From Chlorobaculum tepidum TLS (GTDB taxonomy: Bacteria > Bacteroidota > Chlorobiia > Chlorobiales > Chlorobiaceae), in contig NC_002932.3 of the NCBI RefSeq assembly GCF_000006985.1, positions 1,964,877-2,028,876 of the forward strand: a stretch of DNA of 64,000 nucleotides. Reading direction: 5' to 3'. The notes beneath the pieces are model-generated. The model was not told the origin of the DNA and made no database searches. It saw only the letters and a list, made by a program, of their open reading frames with translations. Both the position numbers and the translations under genes were made by a program. Shown one piece after another: positions 21,215 to 29,803 of the stretch. Every line of letters starts with the position of its first letter. The stretch's first letter is position 1.

Positions 21215-21995
21215 ATGAAACCAGCACGGCATCTGCTTCTTCTCCTGTTCAGTATGCTTTTGCCAGTAGTCACAACGGCCGCCCGAACTCCCACGCCGTC
21301 GATGACCGTCGAACAACCTTCGAAAGCCCAGGGGCAGTTCTTCGTTATCACGGTCTCGGATGCCCTCTGGCAGACCAGAGCTCTTTTTCGGCGGCGAGGA
21401 GTACCCGATGTTCCTCCAGAAAACGGTGAATAACCGGGCGCTCGTCCCTGTGGAAAACCTTATGAAACCAGGCGATTACGCGATCCTGGCTCGACGAGAA
21501 AAAACAGGGCCTGACGGCGACCGAAGAGAAGAAAGCGCAGGTGAAAGAGGCGATCCATACCCTGAGCAATCTGAGGCTCTGGACAGGAACGCTCCCCTAT
21601 TCATGCAAAGGAAGGAGATCGAGTCCGTTCGGCGTCAAGCGCTCCTGCAACGGCGCCCCGGTTTCGAGTTACCACAAGGGAATCGACATCGCGGCACCAT
21701 CCCCCCCCCGGTACGAAATCCGGCAGCAGGGTTCGTGGTGCTGACCGGCTATGAAAACAAACGGTTCCACGTCTATGATGGCAACACCGCGGTCATCGAC
21801 CACGGCCAGAGGCTCACCTCGATCTCCATGCACCTGAAGAGTATCGACGTCAATCCGGGCGACCGGCTCGCCAAGGGGGAGATCATCGGCACCGTGGGCA
21901 GCACTGGCATTTCAACCGCCCCCACCTTCACTGGGGGCACCTGCCTCTACGGCACCAGCGTCGATCCGGAGCTGTTCGGCAGGAAGGAATACTGA
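21215..21995 (+). pseudogene. decayed M23-family peptidase (LytM-type murein endopeptidase)
   Basis: The ATG at 21215 gives a signal peptide (KPARHLLLLLFSMLLPVV) and VEQPSKAQGQFFVITVS. The family-like sequence then jumps frame: ELFFGGEEYPMFLQ and ALVPVENLMKPGDYAI are in a second frame from about 21360, SWLDEKKQGLTATEE to SSYHKGIDIAAPS in a third from about 21483, and VVLTGYENKRFHVYDGN onward back in the second from about 21725. A paired indel at 21919-21935 (one C short, one G extra) turns the expected PHLHWGT catalytic motif into PTFTGGT. With at least four indels and the HxH motif lost, the gene is non-functional as sequenced. Several indels sit in C or G runs, so sequencing error must be excluded. 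Confidence 0.8.
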
Positions 21996-22047
21996 GCCGG
22001 GTTGTTGCAACAGTGACTTGACACAAGAGAAACCGAACTGATGCCCT

Positions 22048-23115
22048 TTACGCTCCTCGTTCGAGCACTTCGGCTATGCGCTTTGATGCCGCGCCGTCCC
22101 ATTTCTCGGGAATCAACGTCTTTTTCAACTGTTTGCCGGAGAGGATGGCCGTGGCACGTTCGAGAATCTCCGCTTCATCGGGATCAATCAGCACGTTGGT
22201 ACCGAGTTCGACGGTCGAGGGGCGGGCGGTGCTCTGACGCAGGGTGATGCAGGGCACGTTCATCACAGTCAGTTCAGCCTCGAACTCGGCGCTGTCGGTA
22301 AGTACGAGCGCCGACTCCTTGAGCAGGCGCAGGAGGTCGATGTAGCCCGGCATATCGATCATCCGGAGCCCCGAAACGCCAACGAGCGCATCTTCGGGCG
22401 ACTGACTGCCCGGAAGCAGCACGGTCGATGTGGCGGCAAGCGATTCGAGCACCTTGCAGAGCAGGTCGCGATTTCCGAAGGGCTCCGGCTTGAGCAGAAC
22501 GGTGACGAACTTTTTCGGGGCAAGCGAGAGCGTTTCGAGCACACCGGATTGGTTAGCCTGCGCCATCAGCGTCACAAGGCTGTCGATGGCCGTGTTGCCA
22601 ACGAAAAGGATGCGCTCATCGGCGACGCCTTCGTTCATGAGGTTGTAGATGCCGCTGTGCTCGCTGACGAAGTGAAGCGCGGCGACCGAGTCGATGACGA
22701 GGCGGCTGATCTCTTCGGGTTCGGCGCGGTCGTAACTGCGCAGGCCTGCGTCGAGGCTGACCACCGGGATGCCCATTTTCGCGGCGGCAAACGCACCGGC
22801 AAGGCTGGCGCTGTCGTGGCCGCCGGGCACAACAAAGGCTGGTTCAAGTTCACTGAGCACCCGCTCTAACGCAAGCATAAGCGAAGCGGTCTCGGCAACC
22901 GGCGTGCATGGCTCCAGTTCGATGGTGCGGAGTTCATCCGACAAGCCGAATGCAGCGGCAAGCGCGTCGTGTTCGGCGCGGTTGCCAGGAGTCAGTACCC
23001 GGACAAGCACGGACTCGAAAACACCATTTTTTCTGAAAACGCTGACAAGCGGAGCGACATGGAGAAACGCCGCACGATCCTGGGCAATCAAGACTATTTT
23101 TTTCACAGAGGACAC
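22048..23115 (-). CDS. wecB: UDP-N-acetylglucosamine 2-epimerase-like protein
   Basis: 355 residues with the two-Rossmann GT-B-like fold of WecB epimerases. Landmarks are PLVSVFRKNG near the start, a VVPGGHDSASLAGAFAA stretch corresponding to the family's HGD region, VVSLDAGLRSYDRAEPEEISR (family HVEAGLRS....PEE..R), ERILFVGNTAIDSL, and a C-terminal VLTDSAEFEAELTVMNVPCITLR (family TDSGG.QEEA...G.P....R). WecB interconverts UDP-GlcNAc and UDP-ManNAc for cell-surface glycans. Several usually conserved residues differ (GGHD for HGD, DSAEFEAE for DSGGxQEE), so activity or substrate may have diverged. Divergent from the LptA/OstA-like gene. Confidence 0.75.
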   Translation of the reverse strand: MSSVKKIVLIAQDRAAFLHVAPLVSVFRKNGVFESVLVRVLTPGNRAEHDALAAAFGLSDELRTIELEPCTPVAETASLMLALERVLSELEPAFVVPGGHDSASLAGAFAAAKMGIPVVSLDAGLRSYDRAEPEEISRLVIDSVAALHFVSEHSGIYNLMNEGVADERILFVGNTAIDSLVTLMAQANQSGVLETLSLAPKKFVTVLLKPEPFGNRDLLCKVLESLAATSTVLLPGSQSPEDALVGVSGLRMIDMPGYIDLLRLLKESALVLTDSAEFEAELTVMNVPCITLRQSTARPSTVELGTNVLIDPDEAEILERATAILSGKQLKKTLIPEKWDGAASKRIAEVLERGA

Positions 23116-23178
23116 CGGAAAGCTTTATTACATTGATAAATTGAACGATAACCTTCGGAGCAAACCCGAACCAGCCGC

Positions 23179-24102
23179 ATGACAACAAGACGATCGATCG
23201 CAATAGCCGCATGGTGCCTGCTGCCGGTGGCCCTATGGGTAACTTCCCTGCCGGATAATACGGTCTCTGCGGAAAATAAGAAAACAATCCTTGAACACGC
23301 CGACCAGATCGAAGGCGGTGAAAAAGCCGGCCCGTCCGGCACGGCAATTCCTTACCGCTCGGCGGTCGGCAACGTCAAGTTTCTACACGCAGAGACGACG
23401 CTGGAGTGCGACCGGGCGACCGACTGGCCCGACAGCGAACGTATCGATCTCGAAGGGCATATCATCATCAAAGACAAAAACGTCGAAACCCGGGCTGATC
23501 GAGGCGTTTACCACACCGACAGCGAAACCGGCGAACTGTCGGGCAACGTCCGCGGGCGGGTGACCGGCGACAGCCTCACGATAAAATCGGGACGGGCGGC
23601 ATTCGACCAGCACAAAAATGAACTCTGGCTTTTCGACGATGCCGTGGCCTGGCAACTCGGGCGCCAGCTCAGCGGGGACTCGATCCGGGTGCACTTCCAC
23701 GAGGTCGGCGGGAAAAAGAAGGTGGATGAAATCCAGGTGTTCGGCCACGCTTTTCTTGCTGTCCGGGACACGCTCTCCGCCTCGCCTGCGCTGCATGACC
23801 AGCTTTCCGGCAAAAAACTGACAGCGAACCTCGACGACAATTCCCGCCTGCAGAAGGTCATCGCCATCGGTAAAGCCAGAAGCCTCTACCATATCTATGA
23901 CGACAAAAATCAGCCATCGGGAGTAAACTTCACCTCCGGCGAAAGGATTCGCATGTTCTTCGCCGAGGGCAAACTCGACCGGATCCTCGTCACCGGCGGC
24001 CCGCTCGGCAAGGAGTACCCGAACTACATGCGTAATGATCCAGAGATCAACCTGCCCGGCTTCCGGTTGCGTGACAAGGAGAAGCCGGTTTTCGCACCCT
24101 GA
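23179..24102 (+). CDS. LptA/OstA-like lipopolysaccharide-transport protein
   Basis: 307 residues. A signal peptide or anchor covers about residues 1-30 (RRSIAIAAWCLLPVALW). Then follows a beta-jellyroll OstA-type domain: RIDLEGHIIIKDKNVETRADRGVY and SGNVRGRVTGDSLTIKSGRAAF show the repeating strand pattern of LptA/LptC. A second half (FGHAFLAVRD to VIAIGKARSLYHIYDD) resembles a second OstA unit. Such proteins bridge the periplasm to pass LPS to the outer membrane. It is larger than E. coli LptA (about 185 residues) and stands alone, followed by a bidirectional terminator. Confidence 0.75.
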   Translation: MTTRRSIAIAAWCLLPVALWVTSLPDNTVSAENKKTILEHADQIEGGEKAGPSGTAIPYRSAVGNVKFLHAETTLECDRATDWPDSERIDLEGHIIIKDKNVETRADRGVYHTDSETGELSGNVRGRVTGDSLTIKSGRAAFDQHKNELWLFDDAVAWQLGRQLSGDSIRVHFHEVGGKKKVDEIQVFGHAFLAVRDTLSASPALHDQLSGKKLTANLDDNSRLQKVIAIGKARSLYHIYDDKNQPSGVNFTSGERIRMFFAEGKLDRILVTGGPLGKEYPNYMRNDPEINLPGFRLRDKEKPVFAP

Positions 24103-24113
24103 GCCTGACAAAG

Positions 24114-24146
24114 AAAAAGCCTTCCCGTTTTTCGAGAAGGCTTTTT
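24114..24146. terminator. bidirectional terminator between the OstA-like gene and fmdB
   Basis: AAAAAGCCTTC (24114-24124) pairs perfectly with GAAGGCTTTTT (24136-24146). It has T-runs on both strands and serves the two convergent genes. Confidence 0.9.
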
Positions 24147-24171
24147 GCTGTTCTATGAAATCACCGCCCAG

Positions 24172-24426
24172 TCACTTGGTGAAGGGGCAGGAGCCGGTGG
24201 AGCATCCGCCGCCGGACTCCGAGCCTTTGGACGACGATTTGCTGCCACAGTAGTCGGTGCTGTAGAAGCCTGAACCTTTGAGCACGAAACCGCCATCGGC
24301 ACTGATGACTCGCTCGTACGACTCCGCACCGCACTTGGGACACTTGGTCAGGGCGTTATCGGTCATGCGCTGAAAAACCTCTTCTTCATGGCCACACTGG
24401 CTACAGCGGTAATGATAGGTTGGCAT
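24172..24426 (-). CDS. FmdB-family zinc-ribbon protein
   Basis: 84 residues. The N-terminus [21 protein letters not shown] with a second CPKCGAES pair is the FmdB/CxxC zinc-ribbon regulatory domain. [12 protein letters not shown] stretch follows, typical of the family, and then a Gly/Ser-rich tail with cysteines ([13 protein letters not shown]). The family was named from a putative regulator of formamidase genes, and its function is generally unknown. It is monocistronic and convergent with the OstA-like gene. Confidence 0.85.
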   Translation of the reverse strand: MPTYHYRCSQCGHEEEVFQRMTDNALTKCPKCGAESYERVISADGGFVLKGSGFYSTDYCGSKSSSKGSESGGGCSTGSCPFTK

Positions 24427-24548
24427 ATTCTATTCCTCCATTGAGAATCTTTTTCGTGTATGTTGTTTTGGTATCTTCGGGTCGTGAAAACCCTGTAATA
24501 TTGGACTCTGTATATAAGTATATTTAATGTCAAAAAAAAGTTTCACCG

Positions 24549-25331
24549 GTGATCGTAAAAACCCGGGCGGTGGTGCTCCGCGACATCAAGTATCGTGACC
24601 AGTCCAAGATCTGCCTGCTGCTGACGCGGGAGTACGGACAGGTGTCGGTAATCCTGAAAGGCGGACGCAGCGCAAAAAGCCGCATCGGCCCGCTCTTCTC
24701 GCCGGGCAACGTGATCGACGCCGTGCTCTACAAAAAAGGCAACCGCGACATCCAGTTCCTGAGCGACGCCAGCCTCGTGCTCAGTCCGCTCTCCGAATCG
24801 CCTGACCTCGACCGCTTCGGCGTACTCTACCGGGTGCTCGACCTCATCCGCTACGCCTCGACGCACGAGGAGAAGAACGTGCCGCTCTTCACCATCACGC
24901 ACTCGGCCATCTGGCGGCTCTGCCACGCGGAGCGCAACTTCCAGACGATTCTCGCCTGGTTCCTGTTGCGCCTCGTCGGCGTGCTCGGTTTCGCGCCGTC
25001 GCTCGACCGCTGCGTCTTCAGCAACGCCGACCTCGCGAGCAGCATCGAGGAGATGAAGCTCGACGAGCTGCTTTTCGTGCACGACCCCGGCGGCTTCGCC
25101 CTGCCCGGCAGCGCCGTGACGATGGGCGCGGCCATCCAGACGGTGCCGGTCAACCGCTACCATTTTATCCGCAACCTCGCCGCCACCGGCGGCAACGCGC
25201 CATGCCCGGCAGCGCCGGCAGACGACATTGCAGCGGTCACGGCGCTCTTGCAGGAGTACTGCGCCCGCCACCTCGACCGGATGCCACACCGCAAGCACCT
25301 CGACATTGTCTCGCGCCTGATTTCCGCATGA
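24549..25331 (+). CDS. recO: DNA repair protein RecO
   Basis: 260 residues starting at a GTG codon (24549). The N-terminal OB fold reads VIVKTRAVVLRDIKYRDQSKI then LLTREYGQVSVILKGGR, the classic RecO start, where 'GY.E.SKI...LT...G' is the family pattern. A helical C-terminal domain follows (FLLRLVGVLGFAPSLDRCVF); the usual zinc Cys cluster is mostly missing. RecO loads RecA on SSB-coated gaps with RecR. Gene order is recO then hemL. Confidence 0.92.
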   Translation: MIVKTRAVVLRDIKYRDQSKICLLLTREYGQVSVILKGGRSAKSRIGPLFSPGNVIDAVLYKKGNRDIQFLSDASLVLSPLSESPDLDRFGVLYRVLDLIRYASTHEEKNVPLFTITHSAIWRLCHAERNFQTILAWFLLRLVGVLGFAPSLDRCVFSNADLASSIEEMKLDELLFVHDPGGFALPGSAVTMGAAIQTVPVNRYHFIRNLAATGGNAPCPAAPADDIAAVTALLQEYCARHLDRMPHRKHLDIVSRLISA

Positions 25332-25438
25332 ACGGCGCGACATGCGGCATGCCTGTTTTCAATCTTCGGGACTATTTTCTATCTTGACCAGTCATTTAAA
25401 GCCATAACCCTCGACTAATTCAAACCGAACGATTCGAC

Positions 25439-26734
25439 ATGCCTGTACTTACCCGTTCTGCCGAGCTTTTTGAAAAAGCCAAAAAGTTCATCCCCGGTGG
25501 CGTCAACTCCCCAGTTCGCGCCTTCAAATCCGTCGGTGGCACCCCGATCTACATGGCCAAGGGCCAGGGCGCTTACATGACCGACGTTGACGGCAACACC
25601 TACCTGGACTATGTCGGATCGTGGGGGCCGTTCATTCTCGGCAGCATGCATCCCCGCGTGACCGCCGCGATTGAATACACCCTGCGCAATATCGGCACCA
25701 GCTTCGGCACGCCGATCGAACTCGAGATCGAAATCGCCGAGCTGCTTTGCAAGATCGTGCCGTCGCTCGAAATGGTGCGCATGGTCAACAGCGGCACCGA
25801 AGCCACCATGTCCGCCGTCCGCCTCGCCCGCGGCTACACCGGCAAGGACAAGATCATCAAATTCGAGGGCTGCTACCACGGCCACGGCGACAGCTTCCTC
25901 ATCAAGGCCGGTTCCGGCGTGCTCACCCTCGGCGATCCCGACAGCCCGGGCGTCACCAAAGGTACCGCCAACGACACCCTCAACGCCACCTACAACGACA
26001 TCGAGTCGGTCAAGGCGATCGTCAACGAGAACAAAGGCCAGGTCGCTGCAATCATCATCGAGCCGGTTGCTGGCAACACCGGCGTCATTCCGGCCAAGAA
26101 AGAGTTCCTCGTCGCCCTCCGCGAGCTGTGCGACGCTGAAGGCATCGTGCTGATTTTCGACGAGGTGATGTGCGGTTTTCGTGTGGCCCTCGGCGGCGCT
26201 CAGGAGCTGTACGGCGTCACCCCTGACCTCACCACGATGGGCAAAATCATCGGCGGCGGTCTGCCGGTCGGCGCATTCGGCGGCAAACGCCACATCATGG
26301 AGAACATCGCTCCGCTCGGCTCGGTCTATCAGGCAGGCACCCTCTCGGGCAACCCGCTCGCGCTGACCGCCGGTCTCGAAACCCTGAAAATCCTCATGGA
26401 GGAGAATCCCTATCCGGAGCTCGAAAGAAAGGCTGCGTTCCTCGAAGCAGGATTCAAGGCCAACATGGAGAAGCTCGGCCTGAACTACACGCAGAACCGC
26501 GTCGGTTCGATGGCCTGCCTCTTCTTCACCGAGACCCCGGTCGTGGACTACAAGAGCGCCATCACCGCTGACACGGCCAAGTACGGCAAGTACTTCCACT
26601 CCATGCTCGACCAGGGCATCTACCTCGCCCCGTCGCAGTTCGAGGCCATGTTCACCAGCTTCGCCCACACCGACGAGGATCTGGAGAAGACCGTCAAGGC
26701 AAACTACAACGCCCTCGTCGCTGCTACCAAATAA
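25439..26734 (+). CDS. hemL: glutamate-1-semialdehyde 2,1-aminomutase
   Basis: 431 residues, full length. SAELFEKAKKFIPGGVNSPVRAF is the conserved N-terminus, and the PLP lysine is in TTMGKIIGGGLPVGAFGG. MVNSGTEATMSAVRLARG and FEGCYHGHGDSFLIKAGSG are further hallmarks. The enzyme makes 5-aminolevulinate from glutamate semialdehyde in the C5 pathway, the entry to haem and bacteriochlorophyll in green sulfur bacteria. It is followed by its own terminator. Confidence 0.97.
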   Translation: MPVLTRSAELFEKAKKFIPGGVNSPVRAFKSVGGTPIYMAKGQGAYMTDVDGNTYLDYVGSWGPFILGSMHPRVTAAIEYTLRNIGTSFGTPIELEIEIAELLCKIVPSLEMVRMVNSGTEATMSAVRLARGYTGKDKIIKFEGCYHGHGDSFLIKAGSGVLTLGDPDSPGVTKGTANDTLNATYNDIESVKAIVNENKGQVAAIIIEPVAGNTGVIPAKKEFLVALRELCDAEGIVLIFDEVMCGFRVALGGAQELYGVTPDLTTMGKIIGGGLPVGAFGGKRHIMENIAPLGSVYQAGTLSGNPLALTAGLETLKILMEENPYPELERKAAFLEAGFKANMEKLGLNYTQNRVGSMACLFFTETPVVDYKSAITADTAKYGKYFHSMLDQGIYLAPSQFEAMFTSFAHTDEDLEKTVKANYNALVAATK

Positions 26735-26759
26735 GTTGCAAGAGGACGCACAGAAACGC

Positions 26760-26803
26760 AAAAGCGGCTATCTCGAATTACCGTGAGAGCCGCTTTTCCT
26801 TTT
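26760..26803 (+). terminator. Rho-independent terminator of hemL
   Basis: AAAAGCGGCT (26760-26769) pairs with AGCCGCTTTT (26788-26797), followed by CCTTTTTC. Confidence 0.88.
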
Positions 26804-27185
26804 TCATAAAAAACCTTTGGTTCTTCGCAGAAGATCGTGGGTAAATGGTGACTATGGGTCAATCGACTGAAGCACGGCCAAAACGAATGCACTCTGCAAA
26901 GAGTGTCCGGCCAAAGGATAAATCACTTTAACGCTTTATCATATGATGAGTTATAAATGTCTTTGACCGAACTGTTAAACTTGTTCATCAGGGATGGTCA
27001 TGTGAGCATCCTTCATGCCACCCACCAAATTTTGCGAAGAACCAACTTTTTTAATATTGAGTAGTTCATTCTTCAAATCTAACACAGTACAGAAAATCCC
27101 TTCCATCAAAATAGGGAAATAATAAGCTTGGCGGTATAGCTTTAATTTCTACGCACAAAGGTTACACACGATTTTCAAGGTACCT
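26804..27185. other. AT-rich intergenic stretch with nested hairpin; no convincing gene
   Basis: About 380 bases between the hemL terminator and the 3' end of the DUF190 gene. It contains a 6-bp stem with a GCAA tetraloop (CACTCT-GCAA-AGAGTG, 26890-26905) inside a GGCC/GGCC pair (26876-26879, 26909-26912). A 6-bp GATAAA/TTTATC stem follows. A 43-codon minus-strand frame (26975-27106, starting MEGIFCTVLDLKNELLN) is the only protein-like stretch; I do not recognise it. Confidence 0.4.
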
Positions 27186-27521
27186 CTACGTCGTCCACTG
27201 CCGTACTGCCTCTCGCGTCACCAGTGATTGCGCGCCGGAGTCCCGCAGCAGCGCCTCCACAACCGGCAGGAACTCTTCGATCTTTTCGGTGATGTCCACG
27301 ATTTCGATCACCATCGGCAGTTCACCGGCGAGCTCGAAAATCTTGGAGGTGTGCACTTTGTGGCGCAGGCCGAAGGAGAGGAGGCCGCGGAAAACCGTCG
27401 CTCCAGCCATGCCGCGTTCGAGGGCTTCACTGACCAGAAGTTCGTAGAGCGGGCGGTGGTGCAGCTTTTCCTGCTCACCGACGAAGATCCGCAGGAGTTC
27501 AGATTCGATGAAGTTCATCAT
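27186..27521 (-). CDS. DUF190-domain protein
   Basis: 111 residues, a single DUF190 domain with a PII-like ferredoxin fold: ELLRIFVGEQEKLHHRPLYELLVSEA near the start, then GMAGATVFRGLLSFG and ELPMVIEIVDITEKI. DUF190 proteins are commonly encoded beside crcB, as here, where the start overlaps the crcB stop by four bases. The function is not established. Because the fold is PII-like, a regulatory or ligand-sensing role with the fluoride channel is plausible. Confidence 0.88.
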   Translation of the reverse strand: MMNFIESELLRIFVGEQEKLHHRPLYELLVSEALERGMAGATVFRGLLSFGLRHKVHTSKIFELAGELPMVIEIVDITEKIEEFLPVVEALLRDSGAQSLVTREAVRQWTT

Positions 27522-27898
27522 TGCCAGAGTTTTGCAAGAAGGGTTCCGGAAAAAAGACAGGCAAGGCCACCGGCAAGACTACCCGCGACATACAGGCTGG
27601 CGTAAAGCGCCTCGCCATCGCGCATGAGGCCGCCGGTTTCGTACATGGCGGTTGAAAAGGTGGTGAAACCGCCACAGAAGCCGGTCGTGAGCAACAGGCG
27701 GGCTTCGGGAGAGAGCAGCGTGGTCGAAAGCGCCAGTTCGCTGATGAAGCCGATCAGAAACGAGCCCAGAAGATTAACCGCAAAGGTTGCAAAAGGAAAG
27801 CCCGTACCCGAAAACGGTACGGCAAGCGCCACGAGGTAGCGCGCCACCGATCCGGCAAATCCGCCCGCGCCGACCAGCAAAACGTTCTTCATCACCAC
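27518..27898 (-). CDS. crcB: Fluc/CrcB fluoride ion channel
   Basis: 126 residues with four hydrophobic segments. VGAGGFAGSVARYLVAL is the N-terminal signature with the conserved GG..G...RY, and GFCGGFTTFSTAMYE carries the TTFST fluoride-pathway motif. Fluc channels form dual-topology dimers in the inner membrane and export fluoride. The upstream small membrane protein gene ends one base before this start, and the DUF190 gene overlaps downstream. I saw no fluoride riboswitch in the upstream 80 bases. Confidence 0.93.
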   Translation of the reverse strand: MVMKNVLLVGAGGFAGSVARYLVALAVPFSGTGFPFATFAVNLLGSFLIGFISELALSTTLLSPEARLLLTTGFCGGFTTFSTAMYETGGLMRDGEALYASLYVAGSLAGGLACLFSGTLLAKLWQ

Positions 27899-28138
27899 TC
27901 AGCCCCCCCCGCAACGGTCATGACCGGTCTGCCGACCCTCGATGCGCTTGTGCGCGCAGCACATCTCGTCGTGGATGTTCATGAGGATGTTGAAAATACC
28001 GAGGCAGATGATGGTTGGAGCCCAGAGGCCAATAAAGATCGCGACAAGCTGGCTGTTCGCCCATGTGCCGAAAATGAACACATAAATGGAAAGCATGATC
28101 GACAGGGCCGCAGCCACGAGGTAATACATCGGCTTCAT
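27899..28138 (-). CDS. small two-helix membrane protein upstream of crcB
   Basis: 79 residues. Two hydrophobic segments (YYLVAAALSIMLSIYVFIF and LVAIFIGLWAPTIICLGIF) are followed by a short tail with Cys, His and charged residues (HDEMCCAHKRIEG ... DRCGGG). The stop abuts the crcB start, indicating translational coupling in one operon with crcB and the DUF190 gene. I do not recognise a named family. The tail cysteines and histidines could bind a metal, but this is only a possibility. Confidence 0.65.
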   Translation of the reverse strand: MKPMYYLVAAALSIMLSIYVFIFGTWANSQLVAIFIGLWAPTIICLGIFNILMNIHDEMCCAHKRIEGRQTGHDRCGGG

Positions 28139-28221
28139 AACGGGTGCTGGTTGGTTGATCGGGTCTGTTCAATGAATGTAACAATTTGCCCCTTTTCCAT
28201 AAATCCCGGCAGCGACACTGT

Positions 28222-29040
28222 TCAGCACTCTGCCCGGCGGGCCTTTCCGGCTCCGAAAAGCGCATTCACCAGGAAAACCAGCGCGGCCACCAGAATGATG
28301 GTTGCTCCCGAGGCCAGGTTAAATACCCATGAAAGCCACAGTCCGGCAATACTGAAAAGAGCGGCCAGCAAAGCGCCGATAACCATTATCCGGTAAAGGT
28401 TGTGGCTGAAACTCCGGGCGACGGCGGCGGGAATGGTCAGAAGCGCGATCACCATGACGATGCCGACAATCCGCACCATGATGACGACGGTGAGGGCAAT
28501 CAGGCAGAGCATCAGCAGGTCGAGGGCCAGTGTCTTCAGACCGGAAATCCGCGCATACTCCTCGTCGAACGAGATGGCGAGGAACTCCTTGTCGAAAAGC
28601 CAGACCACGGCGATGATCAGACAATCGAGTCCCAAAATGAGTTGCAGATCGGAGTCGGGCACGGTCAGGATGTTGCCAAAAAGATAGCTGAAGAGGTTCG
28701 GAGCGTAGCCCGGCGTCAGGCCGATGAGAATGACACCGATCGACATGCCTGCCGCCCAGAACGCCCCGATGGCCGTGTCTTCGGCAACCTTCGCCTTGCG
28801 AGAAAGCAGCCCGATGCCAATGGCGGCGGCGAGGCTGAAGGGAATGATGCCCGTAAGCGGATTCAGTCCGAGGTAGTAGCTCAGGCCGATGCCGCCGAAG
28901 GCCGTGTGGGCAATGCCGCCGCTGATGAAGCCGAGACGCCGGATAACGACATAAGTGCCGATAATGCCGCAGGCGACGCTCGACAGAATAGCCGCCAGAA
29001 AGGCGTTGCGCATGAACTCGAAGTGCAGGATGTCAGGCAT
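28222..29040 (-). CDS. zinc/manganese-type ABC transporter permease
   Basis: 272 residues from ATG 29040 (MPDILHFEFMRNAFLAAIL). Earlier in-frame starts would lie deep inside the ATPase gene, and this one overlaps its stop by eight bases. Eight to nine membrane helices give the ABC-3 (ZnuB/TroC) fold: CGIIGTYVVIRRLGFISGGIAHTAFGGIGLSYYLG is split by the family motif R...FISGGIAH, and DEEYARISG is the coupling region. It forms the membrane part of a metal importer with the two upstream genes. Confidence 0.9.
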   Translation of the reverse strand: MPDILHFEFMRNAFLAAILSSVACGIIGTYVVIRRLGFISGGIAHTAFGGIGLSYYLGLNPLTGIIPFSLAAAIGIGLLSRKAKVAEDTAIGAFWAAGMSIGVILIGLTPGYAPNLFSYLFGNILTVPDSDLQLILGLDCLIIAVVWLFDKEFLAISFDEEYARISGLKTLALDLLMLCLIALTVVIMVRIVGIVMVIALLTIPAAVARSFSHNLYRIMVIGALLAALFSIAGLWLSWVFNLASGATIILVAALVFLVNALFGAGKARRAEC

Positions 29041-29803
29041 GGCGGTGATTCTGGTGGGTTGCGTGTCCTTGAGGCGCGCGATGCTCGACCACATCGACCG
29101 GATAGCCGTAAAGCTTGTCGAGGGCCGAACGGCCCAGCGTCGAGCCGGGTTCGTGCATGTCAAGCGTGCAGTTCAGGCAGGCGATGCGCGAGACGTGCCG
29201 CCCGATGGTGCCGGTGTCGTGTGTGACCAGCACGATGGTGTGGCTCTTTTTGAGCTGATCGAGGAGGTCGTAGATGGTGGTTTTCATGTCGGGATCGACG
29301 CTGGCCGTCGGTTCGTCGAGCAGCAGCAGTTCCGGCTCTCCGGCGAGCGCGCGGGCGATCAGGACGCGCTGGAGTTCGCCGCCCGAAAGCGCGCCGATCC
29401 GCCGCTGGGCAAGCTCGGCGAGACCGGTGGTTTCAAGCGCTTCGAGCGCCTTCCGGCGATCTTCGTGCCCGTAGCGCTGCAACAACCGCTTGCGTGAAAG
29501 GCGGCCCATCAGTACCACCTCCATCGCGCTGATCGGGAAGGTGCGGTCGAAATCGAGGCGCTGCGGCACATAGCCGATGCGCCTGGAAGCGTACCCCGGC
29601 TCCTTGCCGAATACCCTGACGGTGCCAGTCGTGGGTTTGACCAGACCAAGTATTACCTTGAGCAGCGTGGTTTTGCCGCCGCCGTTCGGCCCGAGCACGG
29701 CAAGAAAGTCCCCCTCGTATACCGAAAGAGAAAGACCCTGCAAGATTTTTGCGCCGCCGAGATTGACGCAGAGCTGCTCGCAAACGATTAACGGTTCGCT
29801 CAT
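29033..29803 (-). CDS. zinc/manganese-type ABC transporter ATP-binding protein
   Basis: 256 residues. Walker A is GPNGGGKTTLLK near residue 38, the Q-loop lies in RIGYVPQRLDFD, the signature is LSGGELQRVLIARAL, Walker B is LLLLDEPTASVD, and the H-loop is VTHD. The sequence is most like ZnuC/TroB ATPases. It overlaps the solute-binding gene by four bases and the permease gene by eight, so the three genes are translated as a unit. The C-terminus is His-rich (HRAPQGHATHQNHRHA), plausibly metal-interacting. Confidence 0.92.
   Translation of the reverse strand: MSEPLIVCEQLCVNLGGAKILQGLSLSVYEGDFLAVLGPNGGGKTTLLKVILGLVKPTTGTVRVFGKEPGYASRRIGYVPQRLDFDRTFPISAMEVVLMGRLSRKRLLQRYGHEDRRKALEALETTGLAELAQRRIGALSGGELQRVLIARALAGEPELLLLDEPTASVDPDMKTTIYDLLDQLKKSHTIVLVTHDTGTIGRHVSRIACLNCTLDMHEPGSTLGRSALDKLYGYPVDVVEHRAPQGHATHQNHRHA

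Noticed and set aside
28139-28221. Possible fluoride riboswitch ahead of the crcB operon
   Set aside because: No match to the conserved riboswitch core in the 83 bases between the operon and the ABC permease gene.
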